This document shows, piece after piece, positions 35,097-43,206 of a stretch of DNA of 64,000 bases. The notes under the pieces were generated by a model, which did no database searches, was not told where the DNA came from, and saw only the letters and a list, made by a program, of their open reading frames with translations. The stretch's first letter is position 1. The number at the start of each line of letters is the position of its first letter. The DNA is from Thermoleophilaceae bacterium. GTDB lineage: Bacteria > Actinomycetota > Thermoleophilia > Solirubrobacterales > Thermoleophilaceae. A program made the translations under genes and the position numbers. Location: assembly GCA_040901445.1 (NCBI GenBank), contig JBBDYQ010000012.1, forward strand, positions 77,234-141,233, read 5' to 3'.

Positions 35097-35879
35097 GTGG
35101 CCTACGACACGATCAGCTACGACGCCGCGGACGGCGGCGTCGCCACCATCACGCTGGACCAGCCCGACACGCGCAACGCGCTCTCCAACGAGCTGCTCGA
35201 CGAGCTGATCGACGCGTTCGCCACCGCCAACGCCGACGACGCCGTGCGGGCGGTCGTGCTCACCTCCTCCCACGACAAGGTGTTCTCCTCCGGCGCCAAC
35301 CTCGCGGGCTTCGGCGCCGACGTCGCGCTGGTGCACAAGCACGCCGCCAGCGAGCGGCTGGTCACGATCCTCGGCTCGATCGGCGCGGGCAAGCCCACGA
35401 TCTGCGCGGCCAACGGGCACGTGCTGGCGGGGGCGCTCGGCATCGCGCTGGCGTGCGACCTGATCGTGGCCAAGGACAGCGCGCAGTTCGGCACGCCCGA
35501 GATCAACGTGGGCGCCTTCCCGTACATGATCATGGCGCTGATCTACCGCAACGTTGGCCGCAAGAAGACCAACGAGCTGCTGCTGCTGGGCGACCGCGTG
35601 AGCGCGACCGAGGCCGAGCGCATCGGCATCGTCAACCGCGTGCTGCCCGACGCGGAGTTCGAGGACGGCGTGCGCGAGTGGGCGGAGAAGCTGGCCTCGA
35701 AGTCGCCGCTCATCATGGGCCTGGGCAAGCAGGCGATGTTCCGCCAGCAGGACATGCCGCTGGCCGACGCCCTCGAGTTCCTCCACAGCCAGCTCACCAT
35801 CACGATGTCCACGGAGGACCTGGTGGAGGGCGTCACGGCCTTCTTCGAGAAGCGCGATCCCGTGTGGAAGGGGCGCTGA
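35097..35879 (+). CDS. Enoyl-CoA hydratase/isomerase
   Basis: A 260-residue crotonase-fold enzyme from GTG 35097. Motifs: TITLDQPDTRNALSNELLDE, the oxyanion-hole segments VFSSGANLAGFG and AANGHVLAGALGIALACDLI, then FGTPEINVGAFPYMIMALIY. The usual hydratase Glu pair is partly replaced, so an isomerase or hydrolase reaction is possible. It is the first gene of the plus-strand catabolic operon under a promoter with a 27-bp palindrome; the 101-residue protein follows after 1 nt. Confidence 0.9.
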   Translation: MAYDTISYDAADGGVATITLDQPDTRNALSNELLDELIDAFATANADDAVRAVVLTSSHDKVFSSGANLAGFGADVALVHKHAASERLVTILGSIGAGKPTICAANGHVLAGALGIALACDLIVAKDSAQFGTPEINVGAFPYMIMALIYRNVGRKKTNELLLLGDRVSATEAERIGIVNRVLPDAEFEDGVREWAEKLASKSPLIMGLGKQAMFRQQDMPLADALEFLHSQLTITMSTEDLVEGVTAFFEKRDPVWKGR

Positions 35880-35880
35880 G

Positions 35881-36186
35881 ATGGGCGTCGCGCTTGCCGC
35901 TCTGCGCTGCCACGCCACGAACGCGGAGAGCCTGCGTGGCGCCGAGGCGTTCGCGCGCGCGCTCGGCGAGCGCCTGGGCACGGAGGTGCGGATGATCGGG
36001 GATCCGCCGCCGGCGATCGGCCAGCCGGAGTTCGAGGACGACGGGCTCGAGGAGCTCGTGGCCGCCGTCGCCCATCACAGCGAGGTCGTGGGCGTGGAGG
36101 CCACGGCCTTCGACGATGCCGACCCGGAGACCGTCCTTCCCGCCGTCCAAGCGCTCATCACGAGAGGTGCCCATGTCCCAGGTTGA
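35881..36186 (+). CDS. Small protein of unknown function, coupled to the carboxyltransferase
   Basis: A 101-residue protein starting 1 nt after the hydratase stop and overlapping the carboxyltransferase start by 14 nt, so it is very likely translated. It begins LAALRCHATNAESLRGAEAF and has an acidic middle (QPEFEDDGLEELVAAVAHH). I do not recognise a family with certainty; the first 50 residues weakly recall the N-terminus of arginase-like proteins, without the metal site. It does not look like the known epsilon subunit of actinobacterial acyl-CoA carboxylases, although its position would suit an accessory subunit. Confidence 0.55.
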   Translation: MGVALAALRCHATNAESLRGAEAFARALGERLGTEVRMIGDPPPAIGQPEFEDDGLEELVAAVAHHSEVVGVEATAFDDADPETVLPAVQALITRGAHVPG

Positions 36187-37756
36187 CGCCGACGCCCCGC
36201 CCACGTCCCTCCTCCGGCCGCTGGTGGAGGATCTCCACGCGCGCCGCGACCGCGCACGGCTCGGCGGCGGCGAGGAGAAGATCGCCAAGCAGCACGAGCG
36301 GGGCAAGCTCACCGCCCGCGAGCGCCTCGACCTTCTCATCGACGAGGGCACGTTCACCGAGCTGGGCATCCACGCGCGGCCGCACTTCTCGGCCCGGGCC
36401 ATGGACGGCAAGGAGGCCGCCGCCGACGGCGTGGTCACCGGCTACGGCAAGGTCAACGGCCGCAACGTGGCCGTGTGCGCCTACGACTTCACGGTCATGG
36501 CCGGCTCGATGGGCATGACCGGCGAGCTCAAGGTCGGCCGCCTGCGCGAGCTCGCCCTCACCAAGCGCATCCCGTTCGTCTGGCTGCTGGACTCGGCCGG
36601 CGCCCGCATCCAGGAGGCCGTGGGCTCGCTGTTCGCCGGCTCGGGCCACCTGTTCCGCGAAGAGGTGATCATGAGCGGCGTCATCCCGCAGGTCGCCGCC
36701 CTCATGGGCCCGTGCGCCGCCGGCACCGCGTACATCCCCGGCCTGGCCGACTTCGTCGTGATGGTCAAGGGCCAGGGCTCCATGGCCCTCGCGGGCCCGC
36801 ACCTCGTGCGCGCCGCCGTGGGCGAGGACGTCACGCCCGAGGAGCTGGGCGGCTCGCGCGTGCACTGCCGCACGTCGGGCGTGGGCGACATGGAGGTCTC
36901 CTCCGACGAGGACTGCATCCAGGCCATCAAGGACTACCTCTCCTACATGCCCCAGCACTGCGAGGAGCCGCCTCCGGTGGTCGCGCCGCTCGACCCCCCC
37001 GAGCGCATGGACGAGGAGCTGCTCGACGTGCTGCCGGAGTCCAACCGCAAGCCCTACGACATGTACGGCGTGATCGAGCGGATCGTCGACGACGGCGTCT
37101 TCTTCGACGTCAAGAAGCAGTTTGCCAAGACGATCATCACCGGCTTCGCGCGCATGGGCGGGCGCCCCGTGGGCATCGTGGCCAACCAGCCCAAGCAGCT
37201 GGGCGGCATCCTCGACAACGACTCCGCCGACAAGGCCGCGAAGTTCGTCAACCTCTGCAACGCCTACGGCGTCCCCCTGCTGTTCCTCATGGACGTGCCC
37301 GGCTTCATGGTGGGCACCAAGGTCGAGGCCGCGGGCATCATCCGCCACGGCGCCAAGATGCTCTACGCGGTGGCCAACGCCACGGTGCCGAAGATCACGG
37401 TGGTCGTGCGCAAGGCCTACGGCGCCGGCTACTACGTCATGTGCGGCAAGGCCTACGAGCCCGACCTGATCGTGGCCTGGCCGTCCGCCGAGATCAGCGT
37501 GATGGGCGCCGAGGGGGCGGTGGAGATCATCTTCCGCAAGCAGGTGGAGGCGGCGGATGACCCGGCGGCCAAGAAGCAGGAGCTGATCGAGGACTTCCGC
37601 AAGATCATCGACGTCTACATCGCCGCGGGCAACGACATGATCGACGACGTCATCGACCCGCGTGAGACGCGCCCCACCGTCATCCGGGCGCTCGAGATGG
37701 CGGCCGGCAAGAAGGTCGAGCGGCCGTACAAGAAGTCCGGCGTGGTGCCGGTATGA
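36173..37756 (+). CDS. Acyl-CoA carboxylase carboxyltransferase subunit (AccD/PccB-like)
   Basis: A 527-residue carboxyltransferase from ATG 36173. Typical features: KQHERGKLTARERLDLLIDE, DFTVMAGSMGM, WLLDSAGARIQEAVGSLFAG, GPCAAGTAYIPGLADFVVMV and DVPGFMVGTKVEAAGIIRHG. It transfers CO2 from carboxybiotin to an acyl-CoA (propionyl-, methylcrotonyl- or geranyl-type; not resolvable by eye). The biotin carboxylase is not in the window; a single-domain biotin carrier is at 18648-18860. It is the third gene of the catabolic operon. Confidence 0.93.
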   Translation: MSQVDADAPPTSLLRPLVEDLHARRDRARLGGGEEKIAKQHERGKLTARERLDLLIDEGTFTELGIHARPHFSARAMDGKEAAADGVVTGYGKVNGRNVAVCAYDFTVMAGSMGMTGELKVGRLRELALTKRIPFVWLLDSAGARIQEAVGSLFAGSGHLFREEVIMSGVIPQVAALMGPCAAGTAYIPGLADFVVMVKGQGSMALAGPHLVRAAVGEDVTPEELGGSRVHCRTSGVGDMEVSSDEDCIQAIKDYLSYMPQHCEEPPPVVAPLDPPERMDEELLDVLPESNRKPYDMYGVIERIVDDGVFFDVKKQFAKTIITGFARMGGRPVGIVANQPKQLGGILDNDSADKAAKFVNLCNAYGVPLLFLMDVPGFMVGTKVEAAGIIRHGAKMLYAVANATVPKITVVVRKAYGAGYYVMCGKAYEPDLIVAWPSAEISVMGAEGAVEIIFRKQVEAADDPAAKKQELIEDFRKIIDVYIAAGNDMIDDVIDPRETRPTVIRALEMAAGKKVERPYKKSGVVPV

Positions 37757-37789
37757 GGCGCGCGGTCCACCGCCCGCGCCGGTCGCCGA

Positions 37790-37824
37790 CCGACGTTTGC
37801 ATGAATAGTTCATACAAACGTCGG
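37790..37824. promoter_or_regulatory. Long AT-rich palindrome before the quinone-oxidoreductase gene
   Basis: 35 bp: arms of 16 bp (CCGACGTTTGCATGAA and TTCATACAAACGTCGG) with one mismatch and a TAG centre. It ends 23 nt before ATG 37848. It could be an operator or an RNA hairpin attenuating transcription inside the operon; no T-run follows. Confidence 0.55.
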
Positions 37825-37847
37825 AGCGCGCGAGCGAGGCGGGGTGC

Positions 37848-38798
37848 ATGAGGGCCGTCCAGGTCACGCAGACCACCGGCCCGGACGGCCTCGAGATCGC
37901 GGACGTGCCGGAGCCCGCGGGCGACGGCGCCGTGCTCATCGACGTTCGCGCGGCGGGCATCTCGTTCCCGGACCTGCTGCTCAGCCGCGGCCAGTACCAG
38001 CTCAAGCCAGACCCGCCGTTCACGCTCGGCACCGAGGCCGCCGGGGTGGTGCGCACGGCGCCCGAGGGATCCGGCTTCGAGCCCGGCGACCGCGTGGCCG
38101 CGTTCGTCTTCGGGGCCTTCGCGGACGTCTGCACGGGCATGCCGCAGATGACGTTCAAGCTGCCCGAGGAGCTGAGCTTCGAGCAGGGCGCCGGGCTGGT
38201 CATGAACTACCACACCGCCCACTTCGCGCTGTCGCGCCGCGCCGGCCTGCGCGAGGGCGAGACGCTGCTCGTGCACGGAGCGGCGGGCGGCGTGGGCACG
38301 GCAGCCATCCAGGTGGGCAGGGCGCTGGGCGCGCGCGTCGTGGGCGTCGTCTCCACCGAGGAGAAGGAGATGGTGGCGCGCGACGCGGGCGCGCACGAAG
38401 TCGTGCGCGCCGACGCGGAGTGGCCGGAGGCCGACGTGGTGTTCGACCCCGTGGGCGGCGAGCGCCTCGGACAGAGCCTCAAGCGGCTGAAGGCCGAGGG
38501 CCGCCTCGTGGTCATCGGCTTCACAGAGGGACAGATCCCCTCGGTCAAGGTCAACCGCCTGCTGTTTCGCAACGTCAGCCTGATCGGCGCGGCCTGGGGG
38601 CACTTCGCGCTCGAGCGGCCCGACTACGTGCAGGAGGTGGCCACAGACCTCGAGCGGATGGCCGCCGACGGCCACGTGGCGCCGGTGGTCGGCCGCACCT
38701 ACGCGTTCGACCAGGTGCCCCAGGCGCTCCACGATCTCGATGAGCGGCGCGCCATAGGCAAGTTGATCCTCGAAGTCGACAAGGAGCCCAGCGCATGA
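37848..38798 (+). CDS. Zinc-free MDR NADPH:quinone oxidoreductase-like protein
   Basis: A 316-residue medium-chain reductase. It starts MRAVQVTQTTGPDGLEIADV. GVRVAAFVFGAF-type GroES residues are present (GDRVAAFVFGAFADVCTG), with GAGLVMNYHTAHFALSRRAG and the NADPH motif LLVHGAAGGVGTAAIQVGRA. There are no structural zinc cysteines. Such proteins reduce quinones, enones or enoyl-CoA; the setting among acyl-CoA genes makes an enoyl-CoA or enone role plausible. The stop overlaps the BKACE start by 4 nt. Confidence 0.9.
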   Translation: MRAVQVTQTTGPDGLEIADVPEPAGDGAVLIDVRAAGISFPDLLLSRGQYQLKPDPPFTLGTEAAGVVRTAPEGSGFEPGDRVAAFVFGAFADVCTGMPQMTFKLPEELSFEQGAGLVMNYHTAHFALSRRAGLREGETLLVHGAAGGVGTAAIQVGRALGARVVGVVSTEEKEMVARDAGAHEVVRADAEWPEADVVFDPVGGERLGQSLKRLKAEGRLVVIGFTEGQIPSVKVNRLLFRNVSLIGAAWGHFALERPDYVQEVATDLERMAADGHVAPVVGRTYAFDQVPQALHDLDERRAIGKLILEVDKEPSA

Positions 38799-39685
38799 GC
38801 TTGGAAGACCCCGTCGTCATCACCTGCTCGATCTCGGGCGCGATCGCCAACCGCGACCAGTGCCCGGCCATCCCCTACACGCCGGAGGAGTACGCGGCGG
38901 AGGCGCGGCGGATCGTGGACGAGGGCGGCTCGATGATCCACATCCACGCGCGCACGCCCGAGGGCACGCCGTCGTACGAGATCGAGGACTTCCGGGCGAT
39001 CACCGGCGCGATCCTCGCCGAGGTCGACGACGTGATCATCAACTACTCCACCGGCGCAATCGGCATCCCGGTGGAGAAGCGCCTGGCCTACCTGCGCGAG
39101 CTCAAGCCGGATGTCGCGGCGCTGAACATGGGCTCGATGAACTACGCCAAGTACTCGCGGCGGCGCAGGGAGTTCGTGTTCAAGACGGTGTTCCAGAACC
39201 CGTTCGACGAGATCATCGAGTTCCTCGAGGCCATGAACGAGCTGGGCATCAAGCCCGAGCACGAGTGCTTCGACCTCGGCCACGTGGGCTCGCTCGCCCC
39301 GCTCGTGGACATGGGGGTGCTCGAGCCGCCGCTGCACGTGGACTTCGTGATGGGCATCGTCGGCGGCATCCCGCCCACGGCCCGCAACCTGGCCGCGATG
39401 GCCGACAACGTGCCCGAAGGCTCGCACTGGGGCGTGATCGGCATCAGCCGCGACCAGTGGATGCTCGTGGCCGCCGCGCTCACGCTGGGCGGCTCCATCC
39501 GCGTGGGCCTGGAGGACAACTTCTACCTCCCGGACGGGGAGATGGCGCGTTCCAACGGCGATCTCATCGCCAAGGCCCGCCAGATGGCCGAGGACGTCGG
39601 CCGCCGTCCGGCCACGGTCGACGAGGCACGGGAGCTGCTCGGCCTGCCGTCTAAGAGCACCCGGCGCGAGGCGCTCACTCCGTGA
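38795..39685 (+). CDS. BKACE family beta-keto acid cleavage enzyme
   Basis: A 296-residue TIM-barrel enzyme of the 3-keto-5-aminohexanoate cleavage family. It begins VVITCSISGAIANRDQCPAI, with the metal-binding HIHAR motif (GGSMIHIHARTPEGTPSYEI), NYSTGAIGIPVEKRLAYLRE, NMGSMNYA and DNFYLPDGEMARSNGDL. Members exchange a beta-keto acid with acetyl-CoA, giving acetoacetate and a new CoA ester. Substrates range widely (amino-hexanoate, dehydrocarnitine and others). It is flanked by quinone-oxidoreductase and CoA-transferase genes with 4-nt overlaps. Confidence 0.93.
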   Translation: MSLEDPVVITCSISGAIANRDQCPAIPYTPEEYAAEARRIVDEGGSMIHIHARTPEGTPSYEIEDFRAITGAILAEVDDVIINYSTGAIGIPVEKRLAYLRELKPDVAALNMGSMNYAKYSRRRREFVFKTVFQNPFDEIIEFLEAMNELGIKPEHECFDLGHVGSLAPLVDMGVLEPPLHVDFVMGIVGGIPPTARNLAAMADNVPEGSHWGVIGISRDQWMLVAAALTLGGSIRVGLEDNFYLPDGEMARSNGDLIAKARQMAEDVGRRPATVDEARELLGLPSKSTRREALTP

Positions 39686-40902
39686 GTGCCCTGGAAGGCG
39701 TCCGCGTCCTGGACCTCTCCCGGCTGCTCCCGGGCGGGTACTGCTCGCTCCTGCTCGCCGACTTCGGCGCCGAGGTGCTCAAGGTCGAGGACACCGGCAT
39801 GGGCGACTACGTGCGCTGGGCGCCGCCGCACCACGAGGGCGCGGCGCAGTCGGCGTCGGGCGCGCTGTTCCTCGCGCTCAACCGCAACAAGCGCTCGATC
39901 CGCCTCAACCTCAAGGAGGAGCGCGGGCGCGAGGTGCTGCTGCGCCTCGCGCGCGAGTACGACGTGGTGCTCGAGTCGTTCCGGCCGGGTGTGCTCGACC
40001 GCCTCGGCGTGGGCTACGAGCGCCTGCGCGAGGAGAACCCCGGGCTCGTGTACTGCGCGATCTCCGGCTACGGGCAGGACGGTCCCTACCGCGACCGCTC
40101 CGGCCACGACATGAACTACCTGGGGCTGGTGGGGCTGCTCGGCCTGACGGGGGAGAAGGACGGCCGGCCGGTCCAGGCGGCGGGCCAGATCGCCGATCTC
40201 GGCGGCGGAGCCCTGATGGCCGCGTTCGGCATCCTCGCGGCGCTGCGCGAGCGCGACCGCTCCGGCGAGGGCCAGTTGGTGGACGTCTCGATGGCCGACG
40301 GCGCGCTGTCCTGGCTGGCGATGGTGGCCGGCTCGTATCTTTGCGACGGCGTGGTGCCGCAGCGGGGCGGGCTCCCGCTGGCCGGCAGTCTCGTCTGCTA
40401 CCTGCCCTACCCCTGCAAGGACGGCTGGGTCTCGCTGGGCGCGCTCGAGCCCAAGTTCTGGCAGGCGTGGTGTCGCGGGGTCGGGCGCGAGGACCTCGTC
40501 GAGAGGCAGTTCGAGGCCCCGGGCTCGGATACGCACGCGGCGGTGGAGCGGATCTTCATGGAGCGCAGCCGCGACGAGTGGCAGGCGTTCGCCTCCGAGC
40601 ACGACTGCTGCCTCGAGCCGGTGCTCGACCTCGACGAGGCACTCGACTCCGAGCTCGTGCGCGCGCGCGAGATGGTGGTGGAGCTCGACCAGCCCGGCAC
40701 GGATGGCGTCCGCCAGCTCGGCGTGCCCGTGAAGCTCTCGCGCACGCCCGGCGGTGCCCACGCCCCGGGCCCGGTGCTCGGCGAGCACACCGAGGAGGTC
40801 CTGCGCGACGCCGGCTACTCCGACGAGGAGGTGGCCGCTCTGCTCGAGCGGGGCGCCGCCGCGGGCCCGGCCACCGAGGCCAGCGGGAGCTTCATGGCGT
40901 GA
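39682..40902 (+). CDS. Family III CoA-transferase (CaiB/BaiF type)
   Basis: A 406-residue enzyme from a GTG overlapping the BKACE stop. It starts ALEGVRVLDLSRLLPGGYCS with EVLKVEDTGMGDYVRWAPPH. The catalytic Asp is likely in the segment NLKEERGREVLLRLAREYDV or GHDMNYLGLVGLLGLTG; family motifs VYCAISGYGQDGPYRDRSGH and VDVSMADGALSWLAM are clear. It moves CoA between carboxylic acids, presumably activating the pathway substrate. The end overlaps the MerR start by 4 nt. Confidence 0.92.
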   Translation: MSALEGVRVLDLSRLLPGGYCSLLLADFGAEVLKVEDTGMGDYVRWAPPHHEGAAQSASGALFLALNRNKRSIRLNLKEERGREVLLRLAREYDVVLESFRPGVLDRLGVGYERLREENPGLVYCAISGYGQDGPYRDRSGHDMNYLGLVGLLGLTGEKDGRPVQAAGQIADLGGGALMAAFGILAALRERDRSGEGQLVDVSMADGALSWLAMVAGSYLCDGVVPQRGGLPLAGSLVCYLPYPCKDGWVSLGALEPKFWQAWCRGVGREDLVERQFEAPGSDTHAAVERIFMERSRDEWQAFASEHDCCLEPVLDLDEALDSELVRAREMVVELDQPGTDGVRQLGVPVKLSRTPGGAHAPGPVLGEHTEEVLRDAGYSDEEVAALLERGAAAGPATEASGSFMA

Positions 40903-41606
40903 GCGCCGCGGCCGACAACGGCCTGCTCAAGATGCGCGAGCTGGCGGAGGCGTCGGGCGTGAGCGCCGGCACGATCAAGCACTACCTGCGCGAGGGCCTG
41001 CTGCCGGAGCCGGTGCGCACGTCACGCAACATGGCGTACTACCCGCCGGAGTTCGTCGACCGCATCAAGCTCATCAAGCAGCTCCAGGAGGAGCGCTTCA
41101 TGCCGCTGCGCGTGATCAAGACGGTGCTCGAGGACGACCCCGAGCGCGCCCGCGCGCTGGTGGAGCTCGAGGACCGCATCCTGGAACGGGCGCTGGAGGG
41201 GGAGAGCAAGCGCGTGTCGGCGGCGGAGATCGGCCGCCGCTACGAGGTGCCGCACGAGGTGCTCGACCGGCTCGAGGAGCTCGACGTCCTCTCGCCCAAC
41301 TCGCGGGGTTACGGCGCGAGCGACGTGAAGATCGTCGAGGCCATCAGCCGCTTCCGCGCGGGTGGATACGACGAGGCCATCGGCTTCACGGTGTACGACA
41401 CGCTGCGCTACAAGCGTGCGCTGCAGGAGCTGGTGGAGGAGGAGATCGACGTGCTGATGGAGCGCATGGCCGGTGAGATGCCGGCCGACCGGGCCGCGGA
41501 CATCGTCGCCGCGGGCGCCGAGCCGCTCAACGAGCTTATCGCGGCGCTGCACGCCAAGCTGCTGGTGGCGGAGCTGGAACGGCAGCGCGCTGCCCGGCAG
41601 CGCTGA
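40899..41606 (+). CDS. MerR family transcriptional regulator
   Basis: A 235-residue regulator from GTG 40899 (GTGA overlap). The N-terminal winged helix is LKMRELAEASGVSAGTIKHY followed by LREGLLPEPVRTSRNMAYYP. A coiled region (EDDPERARALVELEDRILER) and a second helical part follow, with AEIGRRYEVPHEVLDRLEEL resembling another DNA-binding helix pair. There are no conserved effector cysteines. It closes the operon and is the natural candidate for sensing a pathway CoA ester and acting on the 27-bp palindromes, although their location would suit repression. Confidence 0.88.
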   Translation: MSAAADNGLLKMRELAEASGVSAGTIKHYLREGLLPEPVRTSRNMAYYPPEFVDRIKLIKQLQEERFMPLRVIKTVLEDDPERARALVELEDRILERALEGESKRVSAAEIGRRYEVPHEVLDRLEELDVLSPNSRGYGASDVKIVEAISRFRAGGYDEAIGFTVYDTLRYKRALQELVEEEIDVLMERMAGEMPADRAADIVAAGAEPLNELIAALHAKLLVAELERQRAARQR

Positions 41607-41656
41607 GCGCCGGAAGGCCCGTGCTTCCCGCGGGACCTCAGCCCGGCGCAGGCGCG

Positions 41657-41662
41657 TATTCT
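41657..41662 (+). promoter_or_regulatory. -10 box placing the transcript start at GTG 41670
   Basis: TATTCT, 7 nt before GTG 41670. The mRNA would begin at that GTG, supporting a signal peptide encoded from 41670. Confidence 0.45.
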
Positions 41663-41669
41663 CGGCACT

Positions 41670-42130
41670 GTGAGGCCGGTGCCTCTCCCACTTGTCGCAA
41701 GCGCCCTCGCCCTGGTTGCCGCGGCATGGGGGAGGCGATTGACGAGAGGGCGGTCGGGGCGCCCGGGGCGTCCTCACATGAGGCCGTGTTCTCACAGGAG
41801 CCCTACATGGGGGTGTCCTGCCCGGCGCCGAACACGATCGCGTGCGACCGGGTGGGCCTCAGCGTATGGTTGCGCGAACCCGCTCGCCGCGTGGACGCGA
41901 CGATCGCGGGACGCCCGCTGGCCCTCGACGATCCTCAATGGAGCGGGCCCCTCGAGTCGGGGGGACGGCGGATCTTCGCGGGCTTTCTCCAACCGGCCGG
42001 CCTCATCGACGGGCCCCTGCGCGTGGATCGCCCGCCGGTGATCCCGGACGTGCGGCTGCGGATCCGCCGGCACGACGGCAGCGTGGACACGATCGAGACA
42101 CGCGTCGGGCTGGCTCCCGGATGGGGATGA
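41670..42130 (+). CDS. Secreted protein with an apparent frameshift near 41727-41731
   Basis: The conserved-looking part is read from ATG 41726 (134 residues: SHEAVFSQEPYMGVSCPAPN, IACDRVGLSVWLREPARRVD, ATIAGRPLALDDPQWSG). Directly upstream, in another frame and from a leaderless-type GTG at 41670, lies an evident signal peptide (RPVPLPLVASALALVAAAWG). One extra G in the GGGGG run would join the two into a 154-residue exported protein. Either the gene has a true single-base deletion or the run was misread. The function is unknown; the YMGVSCPxPN segment is typical of secreted hypothetical proteins in this group. Confidence 0.55.
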
Positions 42131-42329
42131 GCACGATGGTCGGCCCCCGGCCGCCTGCGCATTGAGCCACGCGCGGCCACCGAGGACACCCCCTTCGGCA
42201 ACAAGCGGGGCCGCTCGTTGCACTGGGCCCGCCGAGTCCGCGTGACCCTGTGACGAACCCTCTCACCGCAGTACAGATAGAGAGAACATCGGCGGTCGTC
42301 CTCGCCGCCGGATGGGGCTCAACGGCCCG

Positions 42330-43163
42330 CTACCAGCGGGCGTCGTGCTCCTCCATCACGCCGTACCCCGACGCCAGTCGCAGGCCGCCCGGCAGCTCGC
42401 CGGCGAACGTCCCGAACGGTTGGCGGTACACGTTGCGGAAGACCCCGATGTTGAGGCTGCTCTCCCGCGCGGACCATTCGCTGAACTCCAGCTCGCCGCC
42501 CTCGGCGAAGCGCACGCCGGCCAGGCCCGGGACGAACTCCACCGGGCCCAGCTCGACGGGCGCGCCGTCCACCCACACGGTGCGCTCGGATTCGCTCGGC
42601 GCGTCGTGCACGCCGGTCACGAGGTTCCACGCCACCGCGCTGCCCTCCTCGGTCGAGCCGACCCCGGCGCTCCACTTCCAGACGGTCTCGCGCGCGTGGT
42701 AGCCGGCGCTCTCGTCCACGAGGCCGGGCAGCTCCACGTCGTGGCGGCGGCCGCCCACTTCCACCATGCCGCGCGCCGTGACCGGGAGCTTCTCGGTCCA
42801 GATGTAGCTGCTCCCGCTCGGCGAGACCACCTCCATCGGCTCGCCGGCCGGCTCCAGCTCGAGAGCGATGTGAACGCCGCGCGCACGGACGTCCAGGCGC
42901 CGCCGGTCGAGCGCCACGCCGCCGGAGGCGACCACCGTCGTGCGCTCCGCCAGCGGCCTGCCGGGCTCGGCCAGCGCCCACCAGCGGATCGGCAGCGGCC
43001 CCACGCGGGCGTCGCCCGCGCAGAGCATCAGGTCCGGGCCGAACGCGCCGAGGTAGGTCCAGCGCTTGAGCGGCCGCCGGTCCCGCACGCGCGGCATCCG
43101 CGCGGGCGGCAGCGCCAGGCCGACCTCGCGCGCGCCGGGGCCGCGGCGGGGGAGTCCCTCCAT
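42330..43163 (-). CDS. DUF2804 family protein
   Basis: A 277-residue protein with the DUF2804 pattern: PLKRWTYLGAFGPDLMLCAG, then LPIRWWALAEPGRPL, GGVALDRRRLDVRARGVHIA and ARETVWKWSAGVG. It is beta-rich and has no signal or membrane helices. Family function is unknown to me. The start is supported by a TAGCCT box 8 nt upstream. The 199-nt gap between 42130 and this gene holds nothing recognisable. Confidence 0.82.
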   Translation of the reverse strand: MEGLPRRGPGAREVGLALPPARMPRVRDRRPLKRWTYLGAFGPDLMLCAGDARVGPLPIRWWALAEPGRPLAERTTVVASGGVALDRRRLDVRARGVHIALELEPAGEPMEVVSPSGSSYIWTEKLPVTARGMVEVGGRRHDVELPGLVDESAGYHARETVWKWSAGVGSTEEGSAVAWNLVTGVHDAPSESERTVWVDGAPVELGPVEFVPGLAGVRFAEGGELEFSEWSARESSLNIGVFRNVYRQPFGTFAGELPGGLRLASGYGVMEEHDARW

Positions 43164-43171
43164 GGCCGGGC

Positions 43172-43177
43172 AGGCTA
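43172..43177 (-). promoter_or_regulatory. -10 box of a leaderless promoter (DUF2804 gene)
   Basis: TAGCCT on the minus strand, 8 nt before ATG 43163; the same box and a similar spacer precede 27504. Confidence 0.4.
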
Positions 43178-43206
43178 TCCGCAGGCGGCCCGCCCCAGCG
43201 GGCGGC

